Shown piece by piece: positions 35,001-47,100 of a stretch of DNA of 64,000 nucleotides (positions are counted from its first letter, which is position 1; each line of letters starts with the position of its first letter). The stretch comes from Bullera alba (taxonomy: Eukaryota; Basidiomycota; Tremellomycetes; Tremellales; Bulleraceae). The notes under the pieces are model-generated. The model did no database searches. It was not told where the DNA came from and saw nothing but the letters and a program-made list of their open reading frames with translations. The stretch is taken from NCBI GenBank assembly GCA_001600095.1, contig BCIX01000006.1:1116001-1180000 (forward strand), given 5' to 3'. The position numbers and the translations under genes are program-made.

Positions 35001-36153
35001 CTTATCAGCTGGAGTGGGTGTTGGGTTTGATCACCGCATACGTCAATAAGCGCGTCAACTGTGAGTGATGATATTGCGAGTTCTTGGCTTCATGCTGACT
35101 TTGCTTTTCGAAAGTCCTGGAGAAGACACTGGCAGACGTCTTGGAGATGGTTTGGGTCAAAGAGGTTGTCGATACGGAACAAGATAGCGCCACGAGACAG
35201 CGAGGACTCGTGGTTTACCTACATGTGAGTGATTCCATTCAGTCTCATGACTATTTGCTGATGTGAGTGTGGACAGGTGATCAAGGCGCTGTCCCTGCTC
35301 CGACATCCATTGGCATACGATGGTATCGACCGGGTCATCGCAGTGCTCAAGTTGTCAAACTTTGACCCTCACTTCGTCAATGAGGCTGCACAAGGCTTCT
35401 CCGTTGTAGCACAGGGCAAGGGCAAAGGCAAGGAGAAGACGTCGCACCTTACTTCCAAAGTGAGCTAGCCGGCATGCGGGCTGAACGCCTAGCTGACTCC
35501 TCGAAGCTCCTCTTTGCGCAGAAGATGTGGAACCACTGCCTACCGCAGCTGATACAAGGCGACAAGGACGCGAACGGGCGGGATCGGTTGCCATATCTGG
35601 TTGCCTTTTCATCTCTCCTCCCTCTGATACCTGCCTCGATATGTCTGTCTGATCTGCCAACCGTGAGTACTCATTCTAATTTGAAGGCCACGGAGCACTT
35701 GCTCATGACGCTATCAGATTCTGCCGCTGTTATTGAGATCATTGGCACTACCGGATCCCGCTCAGCGCAGTAATAGTATCGCTACGCTCATCTCGATACT
35801 GGAGACGCCAAATCTGTCTGCGGATGCGGATCGCTTGTTGCACCAGCACACAAGCGCACTGGTTGACAGCCTGCTCAAATCGGCCATAGCCGATCCTTCC
35901 AGTGGCATGGCTTCGTCGGGGGTAAGTATATTCCTTGGCCATCTGAGACTTGAAAGCTGACTTGGTCTGTGATTAGAAAGTGCGAGCTGCGGCACTGAGA
36001 GGCCTCGCCGTCGTGCCGGAGGCCATAAGGGCAGACACGCTTCGTGACATCAAGCCTCTAGTCCTCAAGGACCTAGGGAGGGCATTAGACGATCCCGTTA
36101 GGATTGTCAGGCGGGAAGGTGTAGAGTGCAGAGCGAGGTGGTATCGTCTCTAG
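32087..36153 (+). CDS. MMS19: MMS19 (Met18), cytosolic Fe-S cluster targeting factor
   Basis: HEAT-repeat protein of the CIA targeting complex that delivers iron-sulfur clusters to nuclear DNA-repair and replication enzymes such as Rad3/XPD. Starts MDVPRLIRTQITSAELDPPQ at 32087. The N-terminal MMS19 domain is recognised by LNSGSTPLSDVVKGLGQYLT, LTFLSNLVRTMQPNRIN, and the hallmark DIFDVTFCYFPIMFKPPPND with PYGIT. Later exons hold HEAT-like helices (ALESLIRTMYPTKADTPSG; AIGALVMAASTVYAKPESG; YDGIDRVIAVLKLSNFDPHF), and the C-terminal HEAT repeats end ALDDPVRIVRREGVECRARW with a stop at 36151-36153. More than ten introns with gctgac-like branch sites interrupt the gene. The length fits the family. 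Confidence 0.9.
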
Positions 36154-36267
36154 GGGACAATCAAGACCAATCAGCATCGATGACCTCGGCTCATTGACAT
36201 GCATCGCACAATCACTGCAAATCTACCTAATAGCGACTGCAACTGGTCTGCCTGGCACTCGCGGTGA

Positions 36268-37026
36268 TTAATGCTTGTCCATTCGAACAGTCTCCTCGGT
36301 GTTCAGCTCGGAGCAGTTGGCGGTGACGGTCAGCCTGGCGAAGAGCTTGCTCTTCTCGCCATCGTCAAAGGTGACGGTACCGACTTCGCCGAGAGGCTCG
36401 TCGAAGACGGTCACTTGACCCTCCTCGTGGATCCAGAATGGACGCATGAAGGCGCGATGCTCGCTTCTGTGTTCGACGGCATCGATGATTCCGCCTGCGG
36501 ACTCTTCAGCTAGACGCACCAGGTCCGGAGCAGCATCGAAGACTGTGAAAATGGTTCTGATGCTACTCACCGATACTGACGGTACCCACTCTCTCAGATG
36601 GGACTGTCTCCATTGTCTTGGATAGAGCAGTAGAGGACTCCGCCTGACCCTTGATGGTCTCAGGATCCGTGGTGAGCTCGACAAACAGCTTGTGAGCTCG
36701 CTTGACGTCGCCTCTCGCATTCTCATGCTTGTAATCACCTGCGCCTGAGATCTCAGCCGACGCTTCGTAGCAGAAACGCTCTGCGTCAGCGTCAGACTCC
36801 CGGTCGATCTTGTGGAAAGTCAGTGTCTCCGTGTCGTATCTGGCAGCTACACTGGTAACACGCTGAGTCAGACTCTTGATGTCCGAGAATTGGTAGGCGG
36901 CGAGACCTAGTGGCGAACTATGATCAGCAGGATGATTGACAAAACCTGCGAGACGTGGCACCACTCACTGCCTTGACTGATCATTGCCTGTCGAGTGGCG
37001 GCGGATAGACCTGCGTTGCTGGCCAT
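36268..37026 (-). CDS. Orphan protein, unknown function
   Basis: Starts MASNAGLSAATRQAMISQ at 37026, then after an intron LAAYQFSDIKSLTQRVTS and VAARYDTETLTFHKIDR. Two more exon parts follow, with LFVELTTDPETIKGQAESS and a C-terminal FWIHEEGQVTVFDEPLGEVG, LFARLTVTANCSELN, ending EETVRMDKH at 36268. No signal peptide or membrane segment is seen, and alternating hydrophobic residues suggest a beta-rich fold. I do not recognise the family. The layout is reminiscent of two other orphan genes further right. It is convergent with MMS19 (114 bp between stops). Confidence 0.72.
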
Positions 37027-37810
37027 GTTGGTGACAATGATGAATGATGTCGCGAGGCGAGAAATGTGCTTTGATCTGTGGTTGTGAGATTGTCAGTACT
37101 CAGTAGAGTGCGGTCGATCAGTTGTGACTTCAAGACTGGTGATTTGTGAAGAAGGAGGGGCGAAGCGATATCTGGGCTTCTTCTTAAGTCCAGTCACAAA
37201 ACTCGCAACGGTCAATCACAACGCATTCCCATTTCCTCAAAACAGCTGGCACGCTGACACGCCGAAGTTCGGACTGGCATACCTTTGTCGAGTCACGCCT
37301 CCAACCGGAAGAAACGTTCACACGCTACACAGCGTCACTAGTGAGCTCCATTGTGACACTAACCCTCTTGTGAAACTCGCCGCTAGACCACATATGAGGC
37401 AGAGTCACTGTCAAACGTCATGATTCCTAGTATCCGTGAAGCAGTCAGACTCGGCATTGGCAAGCTTTTCACACTGCCTCAGAGATCGTGAGACACTGTC
37501 ATCATCACACAGTGACAAGGGGGCTGAAGGGATAGTCAAGTTCTCAGTCGCCCAGTCCTACTGCTCTGTGTACTGCTCACCACTACTAGTATGAATCAAC
37601 ACAGAAGTCTGAGTGGTCTTTCCGTGATCTGTATTGCCTTTTGCGATCATGACTCATGAGAACGGAGAGATCGCGGTGATGAGAGGTATACGAACACTTG
37701 CAGGTATTGCCGAGTGCTGGCTCTGAAAGTACGGTGATCCTCGTGACTCACTAGTTCACTCATCAGGGCCGCCTCTAGCAGTAGTGACTCGCGTCGCTAT
37801 AGTCGCTGCT

Positions 37811-37858
37811 GGTAGCCAGTAGTAGCCACAGGTACGGTTAGCCACAGGAAGCCATAGC
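37811..37858 (+). repeat. Cluster of TAGCCA(CAGG) direct repeats
   Basis: TAGCCAG, TAGCCACAGG, TAGCCACAGG and AGCCATAG follow each other within 48 bp. They lie about 330 bp upstream of the dioxygenase-like start and could be a binding-site cluster; that role is inferred. Confidence 0.5.
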
Positions 37859-38064
37859 AACGATCCGCCGACCCACCGACCCGCCAGTGGAAGCCCGCCC
37901 ACGTCTTTCCCCCACTCTTCCATCCGCAGACTCCGCTTCTAGCCGTTCCGATGCGGCTTAATCAATCGGGCCGATAGAGGCCGGTTCGGAAATCAAGTAG
38001 TGCTGAGTGGTCACATGCAAAGCAAGGTGCTTAGGCGGACCGTACTGGAAGTGAAGTGCGATGG

Positions 38065-38070
38065 TATATA
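38065..38070 (+). promoter_or_regulatory. TATA box of the dioxygenase-like gene
   Basis: TATATA about 115 bp upstream of the ATG at 38180, a usual distance for fungal core promoters. Confidence 0.5.
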
Positions 38071-38179
38071 GCCAAGCCCAGAGACGTCTACACGCTACCC
38101 GGTCCTTCACATCGCGTCTTTACTTTCTCGATTCACACTCGTATCTCAGTAACACAGTACTCGTACAAACAGCAACAGC

Positions 38180-39557
38180 ATGGTCGTCTTCTCTGACAAA
38201 TCCGGCGGATCTGACCACTACAGGCGGGCCAACCGGTTCGCCAAGTGCAAAGCCCAGGTGGCTCCAGTCAACGACGACTCACCACAATGGTGGAAAGACT
38301 TTATGAGAGATGGAGTGAGTCGGTGTCTCTCGATCTGTAACAAGGTCTCACGCTGACTCCGAAACAGTGGGCTATCATCAAGGGAGCCGTGCCCAGAGAG
38401 CGGGCCGACAAGTACGCCGATCAGGCTCATGCCTGGTTGGAGGGCTTCAACTTGGGCTACAAGCGAGACGACCCGTCGACCTACTTGAAGAAGAACCTTC
38501 CTCGCCATGACAAGTGAGTAGGCTTCTAGCCACATCTATGTGGGAGACTTCACTGACGGCGGTACTCTAGAGGTGGACTGTATTCTCAGTGAGCCAAGCT
38601 CTGATTAGACCGCACACACATATCTAACTTCTCGCAGATACTCCATCGCTCACGCTCAATTCGTCTGGGACGTCAAATCTGAACCAGGAATCGTCAGCAT
38701 CTTCGAGCACATCTGGGGTACAGACAAGCTTACTGTCTCCTTCGGTATGTCTCGTCGAGACGAGTCTCACACTCTTACTGACACGGAGAATAGACGGCGG
38801 AAATCTGGCAGTCCCCTTCCCTCCTGCCGAGCGAGGTGATATCGATGTTCCATGGCCCCATGCGGATCAGTCTCCTCTCAAGCCAGATCTCGAAAGCATC
38901 CAAGGTCTTTGCAACCTATTGCCCAATGGACCCAAGGATGGTGGTCTAGTTGTCACGACTGGCTCTCCAGCTCTATTCAAAGAACTCATTGAAGCATTTG
39001 AGCATCAGAAGGTGAGCATGGTCCCGCTAAGTCGTTGATGATACTGATACGCCTCAGCCCGCCGATGGATGGTCGGCCCATGACAATATCAGGATGAACG
39101 ACGACATGCTCAAATGGCTCGCCGACAAGGGCTGCAAAGTCCTAAAACCGAGCTTGGAGCCAGGAGACTTCATCATCTGGGACTCTAGAAACTGTCACTA
39201 TGGTGCGGCTCCAACTGCTGGCAATCATCGTTTCGCCGTCTGTAAGTGATATGCATGGCGGAACGAGCAAACGAATCGTACTGATCGGCGCCACAGATGT
39301 CTGCTACAAGCCGGACGAATACCTCAGTGACGACGCGAGAGAGGAGAAGAAGGAGCTTTTTGAGAAGGGCTGGGTGACCGTGAGTTTGCGAGGTCCGGAC
39401 TCGAAGACGACAAGCTTACTCGAGGTTGTAGAGCCACGACCCCATCACCTTCATCCCCAAGCGAGACCAGGAGGAGGAGTGGAACATCAACTTCCCGTAC
39501 GGCAAGCCGAAGCTCAGCGAGAAGACGCTCAAGGCAGCTTGTGTGATCCCCTACTAG
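38180..39557 (+). CDS. Phytanoyl-CoA dioxygenase-like Fe(II)/2-oxoglutarate oxygenase
   Basis: Probable non-haem iron oxygenase with a cupin-type fold. Starts MVVFSDKSGGSDHYRRANRF at 38180. Spliced exons read DGWAIIKGAVPRERADKYAD, KYSIAHAQFVWDVKSEPGIV, then the metal-binding H-x-D in PWPHADQSPLKP (His 38859-38861, Asp 38865-38867), LLPNGPKDGGLVVTTGSP, and the distal His in FIIWDSRNCHYGAAPTAGNH. This matches the 2-His-1-carboxylate triad. A CoA-type substrate is not certain, since fungal members act on many small molecules. It ends SEKTLKAACVIPY at 39557. Five or six introns follow the local consensus. No biosynthetic neighbours are recognisable. Confidence 0.82.
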
Positions 39558-39609
39558 ATTGTATAGCTGCAGGAGCTGGGAGAGGCTCTCGAATAGGCGT
39601 TTGGTTGTA

Positions 39610-40326
39610 TCAATTTAGTGCGATATGGTCAGTGTAGTGTGAGGTCGATTGAGATATATGAATTGCGTCTATCAAAATGATGCATTTGTCCCACTTGACA
39701 CTTTCGTACGCCTCCTGGATCTGTTCGCCAATGACAAGCTTGATTCTGGTACTGATTTTGGTGCCGACTGGCTCAGAGCTCTGTGACATGCCAGGCAGCT
39801 TGGGCTTGACCTCTCCCGAATTTCCTATGGTCTTGTCCCAGGCGGTGCGAGTTGAATCGTGGATGTACAAGCTTGGATTGAACGCGAGCTCGGGATGTCT
39901 CTCCTTGATCACCTCCGAGAGGGTGATCGGCCTTGGATTGGTCATCGGCCAGTCAGCCATTTCCGCTTCCGTGATCTCTACCTCCGTGGCTTCGCGACTG
40001 CCATAGTCGACTTCGAGATCAACCAAGCTTTTGAGCTCAGATACTTTGCTCGTGTTGATCGCCAGATCCGCCGTGTGGTGAGTGATATGATAAGTGCAGT
40101 GATAAAAATCGGTTGCGGTCGTCCCAGTCAGCCCGACTCGGCCTCGGCCGGGGATAGTCTCAGTGCTGTGATAACGGAACTGAATGACGGCCTCGCCAGA
40201 CTCGGTGATATCCAAAGACCATGGACGCGCTCGGGCCGTCCTGCGTGTCTCCAGGGCTGATAGATGAGCGGGGAGACATACGTACTTCTTAGGGTCGTCG
40301 AACATGAATATAGATTGGGGCGACAT
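39610..40326 (-). CDS. Orphan protein, single exon
   Basis: An uninterrupted 238-codon frame from MSPQSIFMFDDPKKYVCLPA. It has no signal peptide or membrane helix. Recurrent beta-like segments include SLVDLEVDYGSREATEVEI, TLSEVIKERHPELAF and KISTRIKLVIGEQI. I do not recognise the family. The gene is intronless, unlike nearly all neighbours, which may mean a recent or retro-derived origin, or merely a short gene. The stretch ISTRIKLVIGEQI is similar in kind to LSVRIKVIVDASVI of the next gene. It is convergent with the dioxygenase-like gene, with 52 bp between them. Confidence 0.62.
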   Translation of the reverse strand: MSPQSIFMFDDPKKYVCLPAHLSALETRRTARARPWSLDITESGEAVIQFRYHSTETIPGRGRVGLTGTTATDFYHCTYHITHHTADLAINTSKVSELKSLVDLEVDYGSREATEVEITEAEMADWPMTNPRPITLSEVIKERHPELAFNPSLYIHDSTRTAWDKTIGNSGEVKPKLPGMSQSSEPVGTKISTRIKLVIGEQIQEAYESVKWDKCIILIDAIHISQSTSHYTDHIALN

Positions 40327-40644
40327 TGTTGGGTCACTCAGAACGTTGTTTGAAAACAGAAACTAGGCAGATTCGAGGTCATCCTTGCCTCTATGATAAT
40401 GAGCAATGGCGTCAGTGGCGAGGAAGTGAGCAAGTTCACTTGTGGGCCTTCGACAGAAAACATCCTTTGAGGTTCTCCAGTCTGTCGTCGTCATCGATCA
40501 TCGGTGGCAAGATCTGGGACCCTGGGTGAGCCGAGTCAAGCCCGCCAAAAAGCCAGAGCAAGTTTTCATTAATCTGCATACCTCGCTTATCGACGGCGAG
40601 ACGCATTGCCTTCGGCCGACCTCTGGGCATTGATGTACACATCT
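40327..40644. other. Spacer between two orphan genes
   Basis: A 318-bp gap with nothing recognisable. Confidence 0.4.
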
Positions 40645-41763
40645 CTACGCAATAGTGCCCTCGCTTTCGGGGTCCTCGCCGATACTCATCGCACTCAAGG
40701 TGCCCGACAAGTCAGACATATCAGCCGAAGAGCGCGTGGAATGCTTCGCGGCATTTGGCACCTCAAGGAGATCGCCTACAGAGCCCTCTTCGCCCTCTTC
40801 GCCCTCTTCGCCCGAATCATATGCCTGTCCCCCTGGGGAGTCTACCATCTCACCTAGGGCTAGGTCGAATGGCGAGGGGCCTCGAGCAGGGCTTGGGCTG
40901 AGTCCCTTCACTGTCTCGATGTGAGTTAGATCATATCCGTCTTCGTCGTTCACTTCGCCGTCGTCGCCGGCGAGCGTACAGGGTAAGGTGTTGCCACGGT
41001 CTTGAGAGCCGAGGCTGAGTGTAGGCGATCGTGCGTCTCCAGGAATGCCTTCTGTGTCGTTGTTCGTGATGACAGAAGCGTCAACAATGACCTTGATTCT
41101 TACGGAGAGATCGACCGGGGTCTCAATGCCGTCTTTGTTGTCGTCATCATGTAGGAAGCCCAAACATACGTCTTGAACGGTCGTATCGTAAAGAACGGCA
41201 TCGGTGTCGCAAGATTGGGGTTGGAAAAACATTGGCAGGTCGATGGGCACGTAGCTCCCGGCTGTGGTCAGCATTTCTGCCCACCTCTTCTCTTCGTTCT
41301 CGGTCCATCGAGCTTCAAGTACTTTTCGGTCCCAGTCGCACTCAAATCTAGCAGGACCCCTGTATCCATCAATAAAATCAGAAGTCTTGAAAAGCTCGGA
41401 AGTCTCGAAATCCACCTCGAGCCGTGCTTTCCTGTTGTAGAATGGTTCGCCAGCAGAGTCTCCTCTGTACAGGCCGTCGAACTCGACTATGACAGGCTCC
41501 GCAGTCGCGTACTTCAGATAGTGCCTGTGCTGGCCGTAGGGTCCATCTTCCTGTCGAGTCTCTGTCGGGTTCATGGTGATCACCGCCGTTTGCGCTCGAA
41601 CCTGGTTCATAGCCGCTTCGATGTTCGAGGCATCGTATACCTCTTCCTGCGCATCGCCTGTGATCGTTACTTGTCAGTCATAGCGTGGCGCAAGCCCGAC
41701 AGAGTGGAGCTCACCGAGACTTCCGATCGAGCAGTCAAATGATTCTCCTGCGAAGGTAGACAT
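40645..41763 (-). CDS. Orphan protein with acidic EEG repeat
   Basis: A short first exon MSTFAGESFDCSIGSLG (41763) is joined by a GTGAGC intron with a gactgac branch site to a long exon beginning DAQEEVYDASNIEAAMNQVR. It contains RHYLKYATAEPVIVEFDGLY, KARLEVDFETSELF, DAVLYDTTVQDVCLGFL and LSVRIKVIVDASVI, then an acidic, Ser-rich tail with EEGEEGEEG (9-bp DNA repeats near 40777-40815), and ends at 40645. No membrane or signal segment is seen. Family not recognised. It shares the order of a LEVDF/Y-type strand followed later by a [ST]-x-RIK-[LV] strand with the intronless neighbour. Confidence 0.7.
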
Positions 41764-42698
41764 GGTAGTTGGGGTACGTGGGGCGTTGAGAAATGCGTAG
41801 GTGTAATGGACTATGGCGCTCACTTATATGCTGTGATGTGGCTCGACTAGAGCCATGCTGAGACTGAAGGAGAGGAAGGCGCACAAAGCAAGGAGCTCCG
41901 ATGACACGTATGAGCCACTTGAAACATGTACGTCGGCGGATCGGAGTGGCGTGATAACCTGATAATCACAGTCGGTGTGAGGGGCAGAAAAACGCTTCTC
42001 CGACCTGCCTCTCCTCCTAGCCCTGATCAGCTAGATGCCTCGATGCCTTGATAAGGTATCAGGCGCATCCTTAGTACTCCGATTTCAAACGTTTCTCCTC
42101 GTCATGACGACAGATACGAGGAGGCTTCGACTTGAGATAAAGGAGGTATGTAGCAAGGGTAAGACGAGAGTATGTGCCGCTGTACGATCGGCCTCGTACT
42201 GCCCGCGCGGTAAGGCCCTTTGATCTAGGTGGGGCCAAGTGTGCAGAAGGGACAAGCGAAACCGGTGTTGACGGATGAAGTCGATGCAATGTGGGCTGGA
42301 CTGCCAGGACTGCTGCCCGATCGACCGATAAGAGACCAAACGTTGCAAATGTCGTGTCCATACTCGATAAGGCTCGATGCCGGTCCGCATGATTCGACGT
42401 ATGAAAGGGTTGCAAAGAGTCATGCTACTGTAGAGCTATGACATGTGAGTAATGACACATAGCAGCTAGCAGGCTAATGTGTCACATGTCAAGGACCAGC
42501 TTGAGCCTGAGGCCAAGTCTGACCCATACAGCTGTTGCCTGTTGGTCACTTCACTCGTGACATTTGCAAAAACGCGGGATCAGAAATTGCCGACAACAAC
42601 ACCACCGAGCAACCACCGAGGCTATGAAGCTCGCAAGACTCAGCGGACAACATCATACCTCTCATCAGTTGCTTATCAGAAACTCTGCGCACGCAAGC
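41764..42698. other. Divergent promoter region
   Basis: About 935 bp between the divergent orphan and BCL7-domain genes. Overlapping short frames on both strands lack motifs. I see no TATA box of note. Confidence 0.4.
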
Positions 42699-43736
42699 AT
42701 GTCTCATTGTGAGCTCACCTTTATGCATACGAGACAGATTAGCTGACACAGATCTCAGTACGTCGACATGCCGGCCGTTTCGGAACTCACACTTCAGCCG
42801 AGGCCTACCAACGGCAGATCACAGCCCCGTGAGTAGAAGGTTGGCTGTGGGGGCAAGCCGTTTGCTGACCAGTCCACCAGAGTGAGGAAATGGAGAAAGG
42901 TTTGGGTGGCGCCAACTGGACTGCAGCCAGAAAGCTCTTACAAGGTGCGCGCGACATCCCGCTTAACATGCCGCTATCTATATTGACGATCATTAGGTCT
43001 GTAAATGGATCAAATTGGACAAGGTGAGTGACCTGTATGCGTGATCGTTTAAGGCAGCTCACGCCATGACTAGACGGAGGAGGACGCCGACGAGGCTTTC
43101 ACACCGGCTGCGGATGGTGACGAAGACGAAGAAGCCGAGCTGTTAGACGGTGACGAAGGGGAAGGGGAGGGTGATGCCGACGATGACCTCGACAAGGAAG
43201 CAGAGACACCTGCTCTCGCTACCCCGGCAGCAGGAACCCCTGCTGTCGAGACTTCAGCCCTCCCCACGCCCGATAGCGAAATGCCGCCTCCGCCTCTTCC
43301 ATCTTCAATACCGGCACAACCGTCAGCATTGTCCGAACCTCCGATAACAGCTGAGTCGGTCGAAGAGACAGGGTCCGCTCCAGAACCTAGTCAAGCTGAG
43401 GTCGTGCACAACAATGCTGTCGAGATCACCAACACAGCACCCGGACACACGGAAGAAGGTCTAGGAGAAGCCGGTCAAGCTGGAAGTATCATCGAGATGA
43501 AGGTGCCCGAGGTGGAGAATGGTCCAGCAGAGCCTGCCGCTCCTCTAGCTACTGTCGACATGGCGGCCGCTGTAGATGGAGATGTGACTATGGAAGGAGC
43601 GGAACCAGAGGCGGCCAAGAGCGAGGAAGCGTTGGTGCAGGATGAGGGCTTGGTCATGGGCGAGATGGAACCGCCTCAGCCGGAACTAGCAGTCCAAGGA
43701 GGCGATCATGAGCCGTTGGAGAGCGAAGCCAAGTAG
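42699..43736 (+). CDS. BCL7-domain protein, putative SWI/SNF-type subunit
   Basis: Starts MSHLRRHAGRFGTHTSAEAY at 42699. Exons joined by four short introns give ITAPVRKWRKVWVAPTGLQ, then SSYKVCKWIKLDKTEED. This is the pattern of the BCL7 N-terminal domain (a basic helix, then K/RW-x-K-x-WV, a loop, and KW-x(2)-V/L). The rest is an acidic (DEDEEAELLDGDEGEGEGDA) and Pro/Glu/Ala-rich disordered tail ending LESEAK at 43736, as in metazoan BCL7 proteins, where the tail is poorly conserved. Animal BCL7 proteins are SWI/SNF (BAF) subunits that contact the nucleosome; the same role here is inferred. The domain match is by eye and covers about 45 residues. Confidence 0.75.
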
Positions 43737-44150
43737 TCAAACCTAGCATGCAGCAGCAACTTCCTGGTCTTGGGCAGTAGCACCAAGAGAGAGTCGAGCC
43801 GGTCGAGCACGATTCTCATTCTACGAGTGGTGCCATCATGCAGCAGGTGCCAGCTCGGAGGGAATGTTGATGCCGACGCGCTAACACGTGGCGAAAGTAG
43901 TGGCCAAGCATAAAGTGGGTGTGTTGAATAAAGGTGGAGCGCCACTCGCTTTTTGGCCGGCGCGGTTACCAGCTCGTTGCTTTGCGGTTTCGGCTCTCTT
44001 TATGCTCTCTCTTTGTTCAAGCAAGTACTCCAACGTCAACAGCGTACCCGACATACGAGAGACCATAAAGCAGCAAATATCACTGGCAGGAATCGATAAG
44101 CCCATAAGCAGGTGACGAGATTGTATCGACACATCGCACATCCGCCCAAA
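43737..44150. other. Spacer between BCL7-domain and transportin genes
   Basis: A 414-bp gap holding the 3' flank of the BCL7-domain gene and the KAP104 promoter, both plus strand. Nothing distinct is seen. Confidence 0.4.
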
Positions 44151-47100
44151 ATGAGTTGGCAACCTCAGCAACAAGGCCTCGACGAGGTCTTGAACATGCT
44201 GAGGCAGACATCAAGCGATGATACGGAAGTACAGAGAGCCGTAGCCCAGGTATGTCTGTCGTGATACCGCCCGCTATCATGGCCGTGTGAAAATATCCGC
44301 TGACATCCTTTCAGCGTCTGGAAGAGCTCCGTTTCGTACCCGACTTTCTCGCCTACCTCGCTCACGTCCTGATCTACTCAACTGGAGAGGAGGATTCTCA
44401 CCGAGCCGTCGCTGGTCTGTTGTTGAAGAACTCGTTGAATCAGAGGACAGGTCCGTCAACGGATGAAGCAGAGGCCAGAGCTATCGGATACGTCAAGTCG
44501 ACCATCCTAGCTGGTCTACAGGACAAAGACCAGATCATCAGGCAGACGGTGGGAGCGGTCATCACCAGCATATTGGGTTCGGAGGAGCCTGGATCATGGC
44601 CCGAGGCTCTGGACGCAATCACCAAAGGAATGGGGTCGCAAGACTTCAACGTGGTGGAGGTGAGTCTAGCATCAAAAACTTGTTGCTGATCCGTCAGGGC
44701 TGCTTCAACACGCTTGCCAAACTGTGTGAAGACTACCCACACAAACTAGACTTCCAAGTCCAAGGCAAGAACCTCCTCGATCATCTGGTCCCAGAATTCA
44801 TCAACTACACCTCGCACGCACAGGTCAAAGTCAGATTTTACTGCTTGAAGATCCTGCAATCCCTCTCGGCCATCCGGGCACCCGCCGTGACCGCCAACAT
44901 CGACGCGTATATCCAGGCATTGTTCTCGCGAGCTCGAGATGAGTCGGCCGATGTACGAAGGCTCATCTGCGCTGCGCTCGGTTTGATCCTCAACACCCGA
45001 CCCGACAAATTGGTTCCCGAGATGAACAGCGTGGTCAACTACATGGCGTTCTGCACAAAGGACAAGGATGAAGCCGTCGCGCTGGAAGCCTGCGAGTTCT
45101 GGCTCACATTCGCCGAGGACCCAAACCTCAAGGACCAGCTGAAACCGTTCTTGCCGAAAGTCGCGCCATTGCTGCTCGAAGGCATGGTGTACTCTGAGAT
45201 GGACCTCATGTTGCTCGACATGGATGATGACGACGAGGCCGTGCCCGATAGAGAAACCGACATCAAGCCAAAGGGATACTCTGGAAAGGTTCACTCTGGA
45301 CACGAGACCAACGACCCATCGTCGTCGAATGCGGCCGGTGGAAAGTCCAGAGAGGCTGGTGACAAGGCTCTGGACGACGAGGAAGAGGATGATGACGACG
45401 AGGACTATGACGATGAGGACGATGACGAGGGTGCAGGAGAGTGGAACATCAGAAAGTGTTCAGCAGCTGCCCTGGATGTCATGTCCGTTTCGTTCGGTGG
45501 GGACATCTTGGAAGTCCTGCTTCCGTACCTCAAAGAGCGGTTGTTCAGTGAAGAGTGGACGCACCGAGAGAGCGGTATCTTGGCGCTTGGAGCCATTGCC
45601 GAGGGTGAGTACTGTGACCATATCGCTACTTGGACTTCACTGACGTTCCTAGGCTGTATCGAGGGATTGGAGCCTCACCTGCCCCAGTTGGTCCCCTGGC
45701 TCATCTCCTCGCTGAAGGACAAGAAGGCTTTGGTGCGATCAATAACATGCTGGACTTTGGGTCGGTATGCCAGTTGGTGTGTCCAGTCGAGTCCGGAAGA
45801 CAAGACAAAGTTCTTCATCCCGACGATGGAAGGAGTGAGTTGCATCATATGGTCATCATATGCTGTTGCTGACTTTGGTCAGCTCTTGCAAATGGTCCTG
45901 GACGGGAACAAACGAGTTCAAGAAGCTGGATGTAGTGCGTTTGCGACGCTCGAGGAGGAGGCTGGACCCGAGCTCGTGCCTTTCCTCGAGCCGATCCTGC
46001 GGAACCTCACCTTTGCCTTCAACAAGTACCAGCAGAAGAACTTGCTCATCCTGTATGACGCTCTTGGTACATTGGCCGATTCCGTTGGTTCTGCTTTGGG
46101 TGCGCCACTGTACCTGGAGATCCTGATGCCACCCCTGATTGAGCGATGGCTCAAATTGGGCGACTCGGATCCAGATCTCGTCCCCCTGCTTGAGGTAAGC
46201 TCACAGACTTCAGTTCAAGGAGCATCTCAGCTGATGATCGTCGTCATAGTGTCTATCCTCAGTGTCCATCGCTGCCGGTGTCGCATTCGCCCCTTACACC
46301 CAGCCGGTCTACCAGAGATGTCTGACCATCATCCAGACGTGTCTGCAGCAGTACCAGACCTTCGAGTCTGACCCCTACAACTACGAAGAGCCCGATAGGA
46401 CGTTTATCGTGGTTGCTTTGGACCTGTTGTCGGGTCTCACTCAGGGTCTCGGTGACACGATACACCAGCTCGTCGCTTCGAGTCAACCGCCACTGCTGCA
46501 TCTCATGGCCGTTTGTCTCACCGTGAGTGATATGATCAGCTTCGTTTTTGCCTCGTCATCAGAAACTAAGCTGATCCGTTATGTAGCATTTCGAGCCGCC
46601 TATCAGACAATCCGCCCACGCCCTCCTGGGTGACATGGCCATCTCGTGTTTCCCTCTACTGCAACCGGTTGTTCCGACCATCATGCCATCGGTGATCGAG
46701 CAGATCATCGTCGAGCCGACCCCCGACTGTGTCTCCGTGTGCAACAACGCCGCTTGGGCTGTTGGAGAGATCGCTCTGCAGTACGCTGGTGACGCATCGC
46801 CCCTGGAGCCATTCATCCCCAGCGTCGTTCAGCGCTTGGTGCCGATTCTGCTCAACTCGAAGTCGCCGAGATCGTTGTCCGAGAACGCTGCTGTCACCAT
46901 TGGACGACTCGGTCTTGTCGCTCCCGCCATTGTCGCCCCCGATCTGGCAACTTTCGCTCAAGCCTGGTGCACGGCACTTTGGGAGATCAAGGACAACGAG
47001 GAGAAAGACTCTGCATTCCGAGGTTTCTGCATGATGATTACGACAAATCCCACTGGTATTGAAAACGTGAGTCGTGCAGTATCACAAATGCTTGTGAGCC

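Larger units (their letters stand above)
37027..38179. other. Divergent promoter region of about 1.15 kb
   Basis: Lies between two divergent starts. It contains repeated TAGCCACAGG words at 37821-37848 and TATATA at 38065-38070, which belongs to the dioxygenase-like gene. Open frames here show no motifs. Confidence 0.45.
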
